From Microbacterium sp. Leaf159 (lineage in GTDB: Bacteria > Actinomycetota > Actinomycetes > Actinomycetales > Microbacteriaceae), in the NCBI RefSeq assembly GCF_001423615.1, contig NZ_LMOU01000001.1:172409-210726 (forward strand): a stretch of DNA of 38,318 nt, given 5' to 3'. Of the stretch, positions 27,286 to 34,767 are shown one piece after another; position 1 is the stretch's first letter; each line of letters opens with the position of its first letter. The position numbers were made by a program, and so were the translations under genes. The notes beneath the pieces are model-generated. The model did no database searches and was not told the origin of the DNA. It saw only the letters and a list, made by a program, of their open reading frames with translations.

Positions 27286-27302
27286 CGGGAGGCACCGCGG
27301 CC

Positions 27303-27308
27303 TAGGCT
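27303..27308 (+). promoter_or_regulatory. -10 hexamer of leaderless pabB
   Basis: TAGGCT, six bases before the GTG at 27315, in the -35 position of the divergent dedA promoter. Confidence 0.55.
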
Positions 27309-27314
27309 GAGAAC

Positions 27315-28652
27315 GTGCCCGAACGTCTGAGCACCCGCGTCTTGACGGACCGGGTGGATCCCGCAGCGCTCTTCCTCGCGCTCGAGCAGGTGGAGCCTGA
27401 CGTCTTCTGGCTCGACGCCGGTGCCTCTGCATCAGAGGGATGGAGCTTCATCGGAACGGGAGAGACGTCGGCGTTCCCCGAGGACGTTCGGCTGGATGCG
27501 TCTGCGGGGGACCGATCGGCTCTGGACGGAGACGTCGCGCATCCTCCGCTGCGGGGCGGATGGGTCGGCTGGTACGACTACGAGACGGGGGCTCGAGCCG
27601 CAGGGGCCCCGGTCTCCGATTCCGGCCAGTCCGCAGGGGGCGCCTGGGTGCGCATCACCCGCTTCGCCGCGTTCGACCACTCGACAGGGCGCATCTGGGC
27701 CTGCGCAGCGGAGGCGGATCTGGACGAGTGGGCGGCGTTCGTCACGGAGCAGGGCTCCTCGGACCTGCAGGATGCCTCCGCGCTCGCCGCGGAGCCGCGA
27801 AGAGTGGACGCCAGGCACACCCCGGACGAATATGCGGCCCTCATCGAACGGTGTCGCGAACTGATCCGAGCGGGGATCGCCTACCAGCTCTGCCTGACCA
27901 CTCGGTTCACGGTTCCCGGGGAGCACGATCCCGTATCCGTCTACCGTCGGCTGCGATCCGCGACGCCCGCCCACCACGGAGGTTTCGTGCGGATCGGCGG
28001 ACGGTGCCTGCTCAGCGCGAGCCCGGAGCAGTTCCTGCACGCCGAAGGCGGAATCATCCGCACTCGTCCCATCAAAGGGACGCGACCGCGCAGCGACGAC
28101 CCGGAGCAGGATGCCGCGCTCGCCGCGGAGCTCGCGACCGACGTCAAGGAGCGCGCCGAGAACGTGATGATCGTCGATCTTATGCGCAACGACCTCTCAC
28201 GGGTGTGCGAGCCCGGGTCGATACGCGTCGACGCGCTGTGGGCGGTCGAGAGCTATCCGGCCGTCCACCAGCTCGTCAGCACCGTGAGCGGCACGGCGGC
28301 CGCCGGCACCACGGCGGGCGCGCTGTTCGCGGCATCCTTCCCCGCCGGGAGCATGACCGGCGCCCCCAAGCTGTCGGCGATGACCCGGCTGCACGAACTC
28401 GAGGGCGGGCCCCGGGGGGTCTATGCCGGATGCTTCGGATACATCGGCGACGACGGCTCGCTCGATCTGGCGATGGTCATCCGCAGCATCGTCATCGACG
28501 CGGGGAGCGCGGTGATCGGAGCGGGCGGCGGGATCACGTGGCGCTCGGTCGCGGCATCCGAGGTCTCGGAGGTGGCGACGAAGGCGCGGGCACCCCTTGC
28601 GGCCCTCGGCGCGGAAATGCCCGCGGCCTGGGCTTCCGATATCCTGAACTGA
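27315..28652 (+). CDS. pabB: Aminodeoxychorismate synthase component I
   Basis: Converts chorismate plus ammonia to 4-amino-4-deoxychorismate for folate synthesis. The 445 residues show the chorismate-binding core: IRAGIAYQLCLTTRF, LLSASPEQFL, RPIKGTRPR with K254, VMIVDLMRNDLSRVC, FPAGSMTGAPKLSAM and GCFGYIGDDGSLDLAMVIRS. The lysine of PIKGT distinguishes PabB from TrpE, which has alanine at that place. No pabA or pabC gene is adjacent, so the amidotransferase subunit must come from elsewhere. The N-terminal 150 residues are less conserved, as is usual. The leaderless GTG start is at 27315. Confidence 0.92.
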   Translation: MPERLSTRVLTDRVDPAALFLALEQVEPDVFWLDAGASASEGWSFIGTGETSAFPEDVRLDASAGDRSALDGDVAHPPLRGGWVGWYDYETGARAAGAPVSDSGQSAGGAWVRITRFAAFDHSTGRIWACAAEADLDEWAAFVTEQGSSDLQDASALAAEPRRVDARHTPDEYAALIERCRELIRAGIAYQLCLTTRFTVPGEHDPVSVYRRLRSATPAHHGGFVRIGGRCLLSASPEQFLHAEGGIIRTRPIKGTRPRSDDPEQDAALAAELATDVKERAENVMIVDLMRNDLSRVCEPGSIRVDALWAVESYPAVHQLVSTVSGTAAAGTTAGALFAASFPAGSMTGAPKLSAMTRLHELEGGPRGVYAGCFGYIGDDGSLDLAMVIRSIVIDAGSAVIGAGGGITWRSVAASEVSEVATKARAPLAALGAEMPAAWASDILN

Positions 28653-28670
28653 TCCCCTTTTCCCTTCAGA

Positions 28671-31262
28671 TTGGTCGTGCGTTCGTTGTCTGAGAACCTG
28701 TCCACCTCTCCCGTCGACGAGGAGACCTCCTCGGCGCACGCTATCCAGGCCAAGTGGCAGAAGTACTGGGCGGAGAACGAGACGTTCCTCACCGGCGGCG
28801 ACGACGACAAGCGGCCCCGCCGCTACGTGCTGGCGATGTTCCCGTATCCCTCCGGCGACCTGCACATGGGGCACGCCGAGAACTACCTCTACTCCGACAT
28901 CGTGGCCCGTTTCTGGCGTCACCGCGGGCACAACGTGCTCAACCCGATCGGCTGGGACTCCTTCGGTCTGCCGGCCGAGAATGCGGCGATCCGCCAGGGC
29001 GCCGACCCGCGCGAGTGGACGTACCAGAACATCGCCCAGCAGAAGCAGGCGTTCCAGAACTACGGCGTCTCGTTCGACTGGTCGCGCGTGCTGCACACCT
29101 CTGACCCCGAGTACTACCGCTGGAACCAGTGGCTGTTCCTGAAGCTGCACGAGCGCGGCCTGGCCTATCGCAAGAAGAGCGCTGTCAACTGGTGCCCGAA
29201 CGACCAGACGGTGCTCGCGAACGAGCAGGTCGTCGACGGACGCTGCGATCGCTGCGGCGCCGAGGTCGTGAAGAAGAAGCTCACCCAGTGGTACTTCAAG
29301 ATCACGGACTACGCCGACCGACTGCTCGACGACCTGAACCAGCTCGAGGGCTTCTGGCCGCACAAGGTGCTGCAGATGCAGCGCAACTGGATCGGCCGCT
29401 CGATCGGCGCCGACGTGGACTTCCGCATCGAAGGCCGCGACGAGCCGGTCACGGTGTTCTCGACGCGTCCCGACACGCTGCACGGTGCGACGTTCTTCGT
29501 CGTGGCGCCCGATTCGGACCTGGCGAGCGAGCTCGCGAAGGACGCTCCTGTCGAGGTGCGCGAGCGCTTCGAGAAGTACCTGGGCGATGTGCAGAAGACC
29601 ACTGATGTCGACCGTCAGGCGACCGATCGTCCGAAGACCGGTGTCTTCCTCGAGCGGTTCGCGATCAACCCGGTCAACGGTGAGAAGCTGCCTGTGTGGG
29701 CTGCGGACTACGTGCTCGCCGACTACGGTCACGGCGCGGTCATGGCCGTGCCCGCGCACGACCAGCGCGACCTCGACTTCGCCCGTGCCTTCGACCTTCC
29801 GGTCAAGGTCGTCGTCGACACGACGGCGCCGATCACCGGTGCGATGCCCGTCATCGAGGTCGACGATGAGGGTGTGCCGATCGACACGGGTGCCGCTCTC
29901 GACGAGCAGAACCCGGCGTCCACCGGCATCGCCCTGACGGGCGAAGGCCGGATGATCAACTCCGGTGCCCTGAACGGTCTGTCCAAGCGCAACGCGATCG
30001 CCCGCGCGATCGAGCAGCTCGAAGCCTCGGGAACGGGTCGCGCGGCGAAGAACTATCGCCTCCGCGACTGGCTGATCTCGCGCCAGCGCTTCTGGGGCAC
30101 GCCCATCCCGATGCTGCACGCCGAGGACGGCCGGATCATCCCGGTTCCCGAGGACCAGCTGCCGGTGAAGCTGCCCAGCGTCGAGGGACTCGACCTGAAG
30201 CCCAAGGGCTCGTCGCCGCTGGGCGCAGCCGAGAGCTGGGTGCGCACGGTCGACGCCGCGAGCGGCGACCCCGTGCTGCGCGACCCCGACACCATGGACA
30301 CGTTCGTGGACAGCTCGTGGTACTTCCTGCGCTTCCTCTCCCCGAACAGCGACACCGTCGCGTTCGACCCGGCCCAGGCCGCCCGCTGGTCGCCGGTCGA
30401 CTCGTACATCGGCGGGGTCGAGCACGCGATCCTGCACCTGCTGTACGCGCGCTTCATCACCAAGGTCCTGTTCGACATGGGCCTGATCGACTTCACGGAG
30501 CCTTTCTCGAACCTGATCAACCAGGGAATGGTTCTCCTCGACGGCGCGAAGATGTCGAAGAGCAAGGGCAACCTGGTGCTGTTCGAAGAGGAACTCGACG
30601 CGTACGGCGCTGACGCGCTGCGCGTGGGTCTGGCGTTCGCGGGTCCGGTGGAGGACGACAAGGACTGGGCCGACGTCTCGACGACCGGTGCGCAGAAGTT
30701 CCTCGCCCGCGCGCTGCGGATCGCCCGTGAGGTGGCGTCTCCCGTCGACGTGGTGTTCGCCGGGGGAGATGCGGCGCTCCGTCGTGCCACGCACAAGCTG
30801 CTCGCGGATGCTCCGGCCCTCGTCGAGCAGACGAAGTTCAACGTGCTGGTCGCACGCCTGATGGAGCTGGTGAACATCACCCGCAAGACCATCGACGGTG
30901 CTGCGGGTGCTGCGGATCCGGCTGTCCGCGAGGCCGCCGAGACCGTCGCCGTGATGCTCGACCTGATCGCGCCGCACACCGCGGAGGAGATCTGGGAGAT
31001 CCTCGGTCACGAGCCTTCCGTGGGCCTCGTCACCTGGCGTTCCGCCGACCCTGCGCTGCTCGTCGAAGACACAGTGACGGCTGTCGTGCAGGTGGGCGGC
31101 AAGGTCCGCGCCCAGCTCGAGGTGCCCGCGCGCATCGGCGAGGCCGAGCTCGAGGCGCTGGCGCGCGCCGATGAGCGGGTGATCCGTTCGATCGGTGATC
31201 GCGAGATCGTCAAGGTGGTCGTACGCGCCCCCAAGATCGTCAGCATCGTCGTCAAGGGCTGA
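28671..31262 (+). CDS. leuS: Leucyl-tRNA synthetase
   Basis: Class I aminoacyl-tRNA synthetase charging tRNA-Leu. The 863 residues include the HIGH-type motif HMGH (65-68) in [19 protein letters not shown], the CP1 editing domain with [18 protein letters not shown], a zinc-finger-like [27 protein letters not shown] (627-631) in [10 protein letters not shown], and the C-terminal anticodon-binding domain. The start is uncertain: TTG at 28671, GTG at 28677 and TTG at 28686 are all in frame, and none has a clear ribosome-binding site. TATCCT at 28640-28645 could be a -10 element giving a leader of 20-35 bases. It follows pabB by 18 bases. Confidence 0.97.
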   Translation: MVVRSLSENLSTSPVDEETSSAHAIQAKWQKYWAENETFLTGGDDDKRPRRYVLAMFPYPSGDLHMGHAENYLYSDIVARFWRHRGHNVLNPIGWDSFGLPAENAAIRQGADPREWTYQNIAQQKQAFQNYGVSFDWSRVLHTSDPEYYRWNQWLFLKLHERGLAYRKKSAVNWCPNDQTVLANEQVVDGRCDRCGAEVVKKKLTQWYFKITDYADRLLDDLNQLEGFWPHKVLQMQRNWIGRSIGADVDFRIEGRDEPVTVFSTRPDTLHGATFFVVAPDSDLASELAKDAPVEVRERFEKYLGDVQKTTDVDRQATDRPKTGVFLERFAINPVNGEKLPVWAADYVLADYGHGAVMAVPAHDQRDLDFARAFDLPVKVVVDTTAPITGAMPVIEVDDEGVPIDTGAALDEQNPASTGIALTGEGRMINSGALNGLSKRNAIARAIEQLEASGTGRAAKNYRLRDWLISRQRFWGTPIPMLHAEDGRIIPVPEDQLPVKLPSVEGLDLKPKGSSPLGAAESWVRTVDAASGDPVLRDPDTMDTFVDSSWYFLRFLSPNSDTVAFDPAQAARWSPVDSYIGGVEHAILHLLYARFITKVLFDMGLIDFTEPFSNLINQGMVLLDGAKMSKSKGNLVLFEEELDAYGADALRVGLAFAGPVEDDKDWADVSTTGAQKFLARALRIAREVASPVDVVFAGGDAALRRATHKLLADAPALVEQTKFNVLVARLMELVNITRKTIDGAAGAADPAVREAAETVAVMLDLIAPHTAEEIWEILGHEPSVGLVTWRSADPALLVEDTVTAVVQVGGKVRAQLEVPARIGEAELEALARADERVIRSIGDREIVKVVVRAPKIVSIVVKG

Positions 31263-31301
31263 CCGCCCGCGTCGTCGCACACGACGCACCGGCTCTGCAC
31301 A

Positions 31302-31341
31302 TCAGGCCGCCCGCGGGGGTTCTCCCCGTCGGGCGGCCTGA
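31302..31341. terminator. Strong hairpin after leuS
   Basis: A perfect 12-bp outer stem (31302-31313 with 31330-31341) continues into an inner 5-bp stem with one bulged base. It lies 40 bases after the leuS stop and has no T tract. It probably ends the leuS transcript before the comEA promoter at 31369. Confidence 0.65.
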
Positions 31342-31368
31342 CGCATGAGACGCATCCGATCGCGCGCT

Positions 31369-31374
31369 TAGCGT
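31369..31374 (+). promoter_or_regulatory. -10 hexamer of leaderless comEA
   Basis: TAGCGT ends six bases before the comEA ATG at 31381. It lies just after the leuS terminator hairpin. Confidence 0.45.
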
Positions 31375-31380
31375 TGCGGG

Positions 31381-31980
31381 ATGCCCGAATCCGCCGCTCC
31401 GTCGCCTCCACCGCGCCGGTTGCGATTGGGCGTCGGCGCCGCGATCGTGCTGGCACTCGTCGTGCTGTCGGCGGCCGTCGGACTCGGGCTGATGCGAGGT
31501 CAGGCGGCGCCGACCGAATCGGTGCCGCTGGCCACCGACGCAGCGGCGGGCGGCGGCTCCACAGGAGAGCTCTACGTGCATGTGCTCGGCGCCGTCGAGC
31601 ATCCGGGTCTCTACGTTCTCGATCTCGACTCTCGTCTGGTCGATGCGGTGGCGGCTGCGGGGGGAACCACCGACGACGCCGACCTGACCGCGATCAACCT
31701 CGCGCGTGTGCTCGCCGATGGCGAGCAGATCATCGTGCCGACGGTCGGCGCGGTGGTGGACGGGCCGGGGGCCGTGGCGCCCTCCGACGACCGCGTAGAC
31801 CTGAACACGGCGGATCAGGCAGCGCTCGAGACGCTGTCACGCATCGGCCCCGCACTGGCCGAGCGGATCATCGCGTGGCGCGACGAGAACGGGAGGTTTC
31901 AGTCCGTCGACGACCTCCTCGCGGTGCCAGGCATCGGCGAGAAGCTGCTCGCCGGCATCCGCGACGGTGTGCGGGTGTGA
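31381..31980 (+). CDS. comEA: ComEA DNA-uptake protein
   Basis: Membrane-anchored DNA receptor for competence; 199 residues. A proline-rich basic start is followed by one helix (about 18-37), a linker, a SLBB-type domain (GELYVHVLGAVEHPGLYVLD to DGEQIIVPTVG, about 60-120) and a helix-hairpin-helix domain (DLNTADQAALETLSRIGPALAERIIAWR, then VDDLLAVPGIGEKLLAGI). This is the usual ComEA layout. comEC normally follows at once; here a short comEC-like start overlaps the comEA stop and intact comEC lies 2.8 kb away. Confidence 0.95.
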   Translation: MPESAAPSPPPRRLRLGVGAAIVLALVVLSAAVGLGLMRGQAAPTESVPLATDAAAGGGSTGELYVHVLGAVEHPGLYVLDLDSRLVDAVAAAGGTTDDADLTAINLARVLADGEQIIVPTVGAVVDGPGAVAPSDDRVDLNTADQAALETLSRIGPALAERIIAWRDENGRFQSVDDLLAVPGIGEKLLAGIRDGVRV

Positions 31981-32022
31981 GGCGGATCGCTGCCCGGGCG
32001 TTCTCCTGGGCCGCGGCCATCG
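31977..32022 (+). pseudogene. Possible remnant of a comEC 5' end
   Basis: A GTG overlaps the comEA stop as GTGA and opens a frame reading VRRIAARAFSWAAAIV. The intact comEC also starts with GTG overlapping an upstream stop and reads VRRDLRLLPVAGGVWAAAL. The first eight bases (GTGAGGCG) are identical, and a TGGGC-GCGGC block recurs after a 12-base length difference. The frame then runs antisense into the flavoprotein gene and codes nothing recognisable. Short similarity in GC-rich DNA could be chance. Confidence 0.35.
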
Positions 32023-33297
32023 TCAGCGGTGAGGTGATGCGGCGCTGCTCGAAGATCCCGCGTCATTCAGGACCGCGCGTGCGGCACGTTCACCGGAGGC
32101 GAGGGCGCCCTGAATCGACGCGGTGTCCCGGTGGTCGCCTGCGACATAAAGCCGCTCGGCGTAGCGCGGCGACCGTGCCGCACCGAGGGGCGCCGGTTGG
32201 GCCGGGAGCGCGTCGGTGATGTCGTCGCGCCGGATCAGCTCCCATGCGCTGATGTCCGCACCCCAGATCTCACTCAGGTGGCGGCGGACTTCGTTCTCCT
32301 CGGCGGGATCGCCACGGCGCGGCAGCAGGCAGGTTGCGGCGATGAGGTGGCGTCCGGCCGGGGCGTACGAGGGCACGGTGTGCGTCATCACGACGGTGTT
32401 CACGACGGGGCCTCGGCCTCGGCCGTCGACGGTCAGCGACGCGGATGCGGTCGGAGGCTCGTCGGCGGCGAACCACCACGTCTGCAGACCGTTCGTCGCC
32501 GGTCGCGCAAGCCCGGTGAGGTCGGTGACCGCATCGGGGCCGACCGCGACGACCACTCGAGCCGCGCGGACGGAGTCGCCCTCGCTCGCCTCGACCCTGA
32601 TCTGCTCTCCGAGCGCCGAGATGCGTCCTGCACTGGTGCCGAGACGGATATCAGCTCCCATCGTGCGCGCATGCGCGGCAAGCTGCTCGGGAACCGCAGC
32701 GATCCCTTGTGCGGGTAGGCCGGGGCGGCCGAGCACGAAGTACCGCACGAGCAGTCGCACGAACGCCTCCGACGTCTCACCCCGTCTCTCCGCCAGGACC
32801 CCGGCGAGGAACGGTTCGAGCACGGCGGTGCGGAGCGGACCGCGGAGGCCCACGGCATCCCATCCCTCGCGCACGGCGACATCGTTGCGGGCGAGACGCG
32901 AGAGCGGACGCACCAACGCCGGCGCGGCCCAGCGTGCCAGCGCGACGGCATCCCGAGTGTTCACGAGGCCGCTGCGCAGCGAAGCGGCGATCGACTGAGG
33001 GTATCGGAGCGGATGCCGCAGCTCGGCCATGCCCTCCGCCGTGCGGACCCGCACACCCACAGGGAAGCTTCCCAGGGCGAGCGCGTCGAGATCGACGCTG
33101 CGCCGGAGCGCGGGATAGGCCGGGTTGAGCACCTGGAACCCGCGGTCCAGCCGAAACCCATCGACGATGTCCGTGCGCTGGCGCCCTCCGACCGCATCCG
33201 CGGCCTCGAGGACGACGACATCGAGCCCGCGTGCCGAGAGCAACCCGGCGCAGCGGAGCCCCGCGAGTCCGGCGCCGATCACGATCACGTCATGCAT
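32023..33297 (-). CDS. FAD-dependent oxidoreductase (phytoene desaturase/amine oxidase type)
   Basis: A 424-residue flavoprotein. The dinucleotide motif GAGLAGLRCA (8-17) is followed by VVVLEAADAVGGRQRTD (27-43), the FAD-binding signature of amine oxidases and carotenoid desaturases. The C-terminal motif YVAGDHRDTASIQGALASGERAA closes the FAD site. The middle differs from monoamine oxidases, so the substrate cannot be told. No crt genes are near. The ATG at 33297 overlaps a 29-codon ORF that carries the likely promoter. It lies on the minus strand between comEA and comEC. Confidence 0.88.
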   Translation of the reverse strand: MHDVIVIGAGLAGLRCAGLLSARGLDVVVLEAADAVGGRQRTDIVDGFRLDRGFQVLNPAYPALRRSVDLDALALGSFPVGVRVRTAEGMAELRHPLRYPQSIAASLRSGLVNTRDAVALARWAAPALVRPLSRLARNDVAVREGWDAVGLRGPLRTAVLEPFLAGVLAERRGETSEAFVRLLVRYFVLGRPGLPAQGIAAVPEQLAAHARTMGADIRLGTSAGRISALGEQIRVEASEGDSVRAARVVVAVGPDAVTDLTGLARPATNGLQTWWFAADEPPTASASLTVDGRGRGPVVNTVVMTHTVPSYAPAGRHLIAATCLLPRRGDPAEENEVRRHLSEIWGADISAWELIRRDDITDALPAQPAPLGAARSPRYAERLYVAGDHRDTASIQGALASGERAARAVLNDAGSSSSAASPHR

Positions 33298-33379
33298 TCG
33301 CGACGACCTCCCCTCGGCGGAGCGCCGCAGCGCGCCGACCGATCGACGCGATCACCGGATTGCGCAGCGTCCGCTCCAT
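33290..33379 (-). CDS. 29-residue leader ORF of the flavoprotein gene
   Basis: ATG at 33379, preceded at six bases by TACGCT, opens an ORF reading MERTLRNPVIASIGRR and then AAALRRGEVVANA. Its TGA lies inside the flavoprotein gene (8-base overlap at ATGCATGA). No ribosome-binding site precedes the flavoprotein ATG, so ribosomes could load at the leaderless 5' end, translate this peptide and re-initiate. The peptide is basic and has no known relatives in my memory. It could also be the decayed 3' end of an older gene. Confidence 0.45.
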   Translation of the reverse strand: MERTLRNPVIASIGRRAAALRRGEVVANA

Positions 33380-33385
33380 GGCACC

Positions 33386-33391
33386 AGCGTA
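33386..33391 (-). promoter_or_regulatory. -10 hexamer of leaderless leader ORF
   Basis: TACGCT on the minus strand, six bases before the ATG at 33379. It lies between the stop of the 347-residue gene and the flavoprotein gene. Confidence 0.45.
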
Positions 33392-33430
33392 CGACGGGAT
33401 GCCGGCGGGCGGACGCTCGCGGGCAGGCGC

Positions 33431-34474
33431 CTACTCCGCCGACATGCAGGCCGAGGTGAGCGTCATCCGGACGAGCCCGTCGATGCTCGTCGTATCGCGG
33501 ATGGTCATGCGTGCCACGGGGGCTGTCTCGCTGTACCTGATGTCCTCTTGCATCGCTCTATCCGACTCATACCCGGCGTCGTCCCAGACGCCGAGGATCC
33601 GAGTGACCGATCTCGCGTTGTCGTCTGTGCGGAAGTCGAGGTTCACGTGGTGCTGCATGCCCGATCCCTCGGCGCAGGGAACGGGATTCGGTATCGCTGC
33701 CGATGCATCGAGCGTGGCGCCCGCCGCATCGATGGGAGTCCCCGCCGTCACGGCGAGCGAGTCATCGAGGAGCCGACGGATCTCTGCGTCCACCTCGGTC
33801 GGTGTGAGAACCTCCGCCGGCTCGGTCAGTTCCGAGGGCTCCGGACGAGCGCTCAGGCTTGTGTTCGCGTACCCGCAGCTCGGCCGGCGGTCGGCGATCA
33901 CCGGGAGCTCGAGTGTGACGCGACTGCCAGCCGGATCCGGTCGGTACTCCACGATCAGTGCCTTGCCGTCGACAGCCGCTCCATAGTCGCCCGCAGCGAA
34001 CGGCTGATGCGCGTCGTTCCCCGAGGTTCGCGCCATCGGTGAGGAGACCATCGGACCGTCCTGCCGGTAGACCGTTCCACTCGATCCCATCAGCAACGAA
34101 CGCTCGACCACGACGTATCCGGTGTCGCAACCATTGTCGGTCAGTGTCGTCATCGTGACGTCGATGCTCCACAGCGTGGAGAATCCCGCTCCGAGGACAG
34201 CGACGGCCGCGCCGAGGACCCCGAGGATCTTGAACGGCAACATCCAGGTCGGTGACGAGACGCTCAACAAGCCCATCACGAGCGCGACGGACGCGATGAG
34301 TACGGATGCGCTGAGGAGGATCTGGTCGTCGAGCGGGCCGATGAGTACGGATGCGGTGCCCGCGGAGAACCAGTCGACGGCGATGACCGCGACCGCGACC
34401 ACGGTCGCACCTGCGAACATCCAGCCTGAGATTCGGACCAGCCGTCGCTGGGGGCGGTCAGAGATCTGCATCAC
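33431..34474 (-). CDS. Three-helix membrane protein with extracytoplasmic domain, unknown
   Basis: A 347-residue protein with three N-terminal helices (about 17-35, 47-70 and 79-100) and a 240-residue polar domain, probably outside. Four cysteines in that domain (in DNGCDTG, PSCGYAN, PVPCAEG and TSACMSAE) could form two disulfides. TPTEVDAEIRRLLDDSL is the clearest helix. I do not recognise a family. The start is GTG at 34474, six bases after TAGGCT; an ATG follows as the second codon. It is on the minus strand in the segment separating comEA from comEC. Confidence 0.72.
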   Translation of the reverse strand: MMQISDRPQRRLVRISGWMFAGATVVAVAVIAVDWFSAGTASVLIGPLDDQILLSASVLIASVALVMGLLSVSSPTWMLPFKILGVLGAAVAVLGAGFSTLWSIDVTMTTLTDNGCDTGYVVVERSLLMGSSGTVYRQDGPMVSSPMARTSGNDAHQPFAAGDYGAAVDGKALIVEYRPDPAGSRVTLELPVIADRRPSCGYANTSLSARPEPSELTEPAEVLTPTEVDAEIRRLLDDSLAVTAGTPIDAAGATLDASAAIPNPVPCAEGSGMQHHVNLDFRTDDNARSVTRILGVWDDAGYESDRAMQEDIRYSETAPVARMTIRDTTSIDGLVRMTLTSACMSAE

Positions 34475-34480
34475 CTCCGA

Positions 34481-34486
34481 AGCCTA
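34481..34486 (-). promoter_or_regulatory. -10 hexamer of the 347-residue membrane protein
   Basis: TAGGCT on the minus strand ends six bases before the GTG at 34474. GGAGG overlaps the GTG and is too close to act as a normal ribosome-binding site. Confidence 0.5.
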
Positions 34487-34680
34487 CGGTGCACACAGAT
34501 CCGTCGACGCAGTACTCAGCAGTCTCACGGCCTGTACGTCTCGGGTCCACACGCGGGTGTCGCACAGCTGGAGAGCTGCACCGCTCGTGGTGGCGCGCTC
34601 CACTTCTGCACATCGGGAGGAGTGGAACGTCTGTCCACGGTCGGCGGGTCTCTGTGCGGGAGGAGTGCTGCGGGCGCCCT

Positions 34681-34686
34681 TAGGTT
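34681..34686 (+). promoter_or_regulatory. -10 hexamer of the comEC leader ORF
   Basis: TAGGTT ends six bases before the ATG at 34693. The preceding 195 bases, back to the divergent gene's own -10, show no further feature that I can name. Confidence 0.45.
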
Positions 34687-34692
34687 GCTCTG

Positions 34693-34767
34693 ATGCGAGG
34701 ACCCGAGAAGAGTGCGTGCATCCGATGGGTGCTCGCCGTCATGATGCCTGACGGCGTGCTCGGGTGA
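34693..34767 (+). CDS. 24-residue leader ORF before comEC, possibly a comEA remnant
   Basis: Reads MRGPEKSACIRWV then LAVMMPDGVLG, and ends in a TGA that overlaps the comEC GTG (GTGA). Its 3' half resembles the end of comEA in the same frame: TGCTCGCCG occurs at 34730 and 31946, and 18 of 22 bases match between 34750-34771 and 31963-31984, with only a three-base length difference between the two blocks. It probably derives from a copy of the comEA 3' end and now serves as a leaderless entry point for ribosomes that re-initiate at comEC, which has no ribosome-binding site of its own. Confidence 0.5.
   Translation: MRGPEKSACIRWVLAVMMPDGVLG

Noticed and set aside
28197..31289. A 1030-codon open frame antisense to leuS
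   Set aside because: In GC-rich coding DNA, stop codons are rare in the opposite frames. The translation is low-complexity R/H/V/D-rich, with no motif, while the leuS frame carries all family signatures.
34475..34680. Gap upstream of the comEC leader searched for a lost gene
   Set aside because: Beyond the divergent -10 at 34481-34486 I found only short frames with no ribosome-binding site or recognisable protein segment.
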